Of a stretch of DNA of 64,000 nt, positions 63,003-64,000 are shown one piece after another (positions within the stretch are counted from its first letter, which is position 1; every line of letters begins with the position of its first letter). The position numbers and the translations under genes are program-made. Source of the DNA: Fluviibacter phosphoraccumulans_A. GTDB lineage: Bacteria > Pseudomonadota > Gammaproteobacteria > Burkholderiales > Rhodocyclaceae. The notes under the pieces are model-generated. The model made no database searches. It saw nothing but the letters and a program-made list of their open reading frames with translations, and was not told where the DNA came from. The DNA lies in contig CP126743.1 in assembly GCA_036287865.1 (NCBI GenBank), forward strand, positions 1,116,001 to 1,180,000, given 5' to 3'.

Positions 63003-64000
63003 CTAGTCTTTCCAGACACGGGGAACCCGCGCAGCCAGAGCGCAGAAGAGTTCATAGGCAATGGTGCCTGCGGCATCCGCGACTTCATCTGCGGGCAAAC
63101 CTTCTCCCCATAAAGTCACAGGTGAACCAATCGTGGCTTCTGGGATATCGCTGAGATCACAGCACAGCATATCCATGGAGACTCGACCCAATACACGACT
63201 ACGCTGACCATTGACCAGAACCGGTGCCATATTACCGGCATGGCGAGGGTAGCCATCGGCATACCCACAGGCGACAACGCCGATTGTCATCGGTCGCTCG
63301 GCGACAAAAGTACCGCCATAGCCAACCCGTTCGCCTGCTTGCAGACGCTGAACGGCAATCAGACTGCTTTTGAGCGTCATCACGGGTTGAAGATCAAGTG
63401 CACGGGCAGTTTTAGAGGCATCCTGAGCACCCCAGGGCGAAGCACCGTAGAGCATGATGCCCGGACGGACAGCATCCCCCAGACGAGTGCGTTCCCGGTT
63501 CCCCACCAGCAAAGCAGCCGAATTGGCAAAACACAGCGGCAGGTCGAACACCCCCGGCCACGCATCCGCTAAACGTTGCAGTTGCCAATCTATCCCACGC
63601 GTATTGTCGGCATCAGCGAAATGCGTCATCATGGTGACATGCCGTACAGACTGGAGTCCCAGTAACGCTTCGTAAGCTGCCCGCGCATCCGACAGGGTGA
63701 ACCCCAGCCGATTCATGCCGGTATTGATCTTCAGAAAGACATCAATCGGTGCAGCTAGATCTGCCTTGGCCAAGGACTGGATCTGATCTGCACGATGCAC
63801 TACCGTACTGAGCCCTAATTGGCTAAAAGTTCCGAGCTCGTCGGCGTTGAAAAAGCCTTCCAGCATCACAATGGGTTGCTTGAAGCCATGCTCGCGCAGC
63901 CATTGGGCTGCAGTCAGCTCCAGAATAGCGAAACCATCCACTGCCGGGCCAATACGTTGGGCAACCTCGGCTAAGCCTTGCCCATAGGCATCGGCCTTGA
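63003..64000 (-). CDS. alr: Alanine racemase (partial, 5' end outside the window)
   Basis: PLP enzyme making D-alanine for peptidoglycan. The PLP Lys is in KADAYGQGL at the very edge of the window (codon 63996-63998), the catalytic Tyr in GERVGYGGTF, with INTGMNRLGF, FANSAALL and RPGIMLYGASPWG between. C-terminal domain ends GTIAYELFCALAARVPRVW. Roughly 35 N-terminal residues lie beyond 64000. Intact over the visible part. Confidence 0.95.
   Translation of the reverse strand, partial: KADAYGQGLAEVAQRIGPAVDGFAILELTAAQWLREHGFKQPIVMLEGFFNADELGTFSQLGLSTVVHRADQIQSLAKADLAAPIDVFLKINTGMNRLGFTLSDARAAYEALLGLQSVRHVTMMTHFADADNTRGIDWQLQRLADAWPGVFDLPLCFANSAALLVGNRERTRLGDAVRPGIMLYGASPWGAQDASKTARALDLQPVMTLKSSLIAVQRLQAGERVGYGGTFVAERPMTIGVVACGYADGYPRHAGNMAPVLVNGQRSRVLGRVSMDMLCCDLSDIPEATIGSPVTLWGEGLPADEVADAAGTIAYELFCALAARVPRVWKD

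Noticed and set aside
1..64000. CRISPR array, prophage, toxin-antitoxin or secretion system
   Set aside because: No spaced identical repeats, phage structural genes or paired toxin genes were seen on either strand.

Overview
The window reads as a chromosomal segment of a betaproteobacterium of the order Burkholderiales. Evidence is the gene order rne-rluC-HAD phosphatase-methyltransferase-maf-yceD-rpmF-plsX-fabH-fabD-fabG-acpP-fabF, then a nadB/rpoE-rse-degP block, lepA-lepB-rnc-era-recO-pdxJ-acpS-nagZ-uvrC-pgsA-tRNA-Gly-tRNA-Cys, and an earP-efp pair whose EF-P carries Arg32. Family placement cannot be settled by reading alone. Base composition looks moderate, near 50-55% GC by eye.

Layout: 1-2.4 kb holds membrane proteins and a truncated K+ channel fused to a lipoprotein remnant. 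2.4-9 kb holds tadA, an L,D-transpeptidase, ygfZ, a damaged mltG, tmk, holB, tatD, an ankyrin protein and a PLD nuclease. 9-20 kb holds an aminotransferase, uvrB, a lipoprotein, a phosphatase lacking its active site, rne, rluC, a HAD phosphatase, a methyltransferase and maf. 20-26.4 kb is the yceD-rpmF-fatty acid synthesis cluster. 26.4-29.3 kb is a wrecked region (ygfX-like gene, nadB, rpoE, rseA). 29.3-40.6 kb is a dense intact housekeeping run from degP to pgsA. 40.6-42.1 kb has tRNA genes, a cut-off tRNA-Gly copy, an IS1595-type remnant and a broken RluA-type gene. 42.1-53.2 kb is mostly pseudogenes: two RND efflux systems, umuDC and a MaoC-type gene, around intact dsbB and tRNA-Asn. 53.3-56.5 kb holds a DUF1289 protein, a B12-type MerR regulator, a small divergent ORF, earP and efp. 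56.5-64 kb has a TAXI-protein fragment, typA, a truncated haemoglobin, an mscL fragment, broken ygiQ, radA and the start-less end of alr.

The main biological message is selective decay. About 20 loci are broken, and nearly all are conditionally useful: metal and drug efflux, SOS mutagenesis, envelope stress control, NAD synthesis, mechanosensing and ion transport. Translation, replication, repair, lipid and cell-wall genes are intact. The lesions mix small indels, deletions of tens to hundreds of bases (one with visible microhomology), 17-bp tandem duplications, and in-frame stops that fit CAG-to-TAG or CGA-to-TGA changes. That mixture suggests a lineage recently moved to a protected or host-associated life rather than simple sequencing error, though base-level validation is needed for single-base lesions. 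I found no CRISPR array, prophage or convincing new multi-gene system. The least familiar item is the B12-type regulator with its flanking 14-bp direct repeats and a 56-residue divergent ORF.
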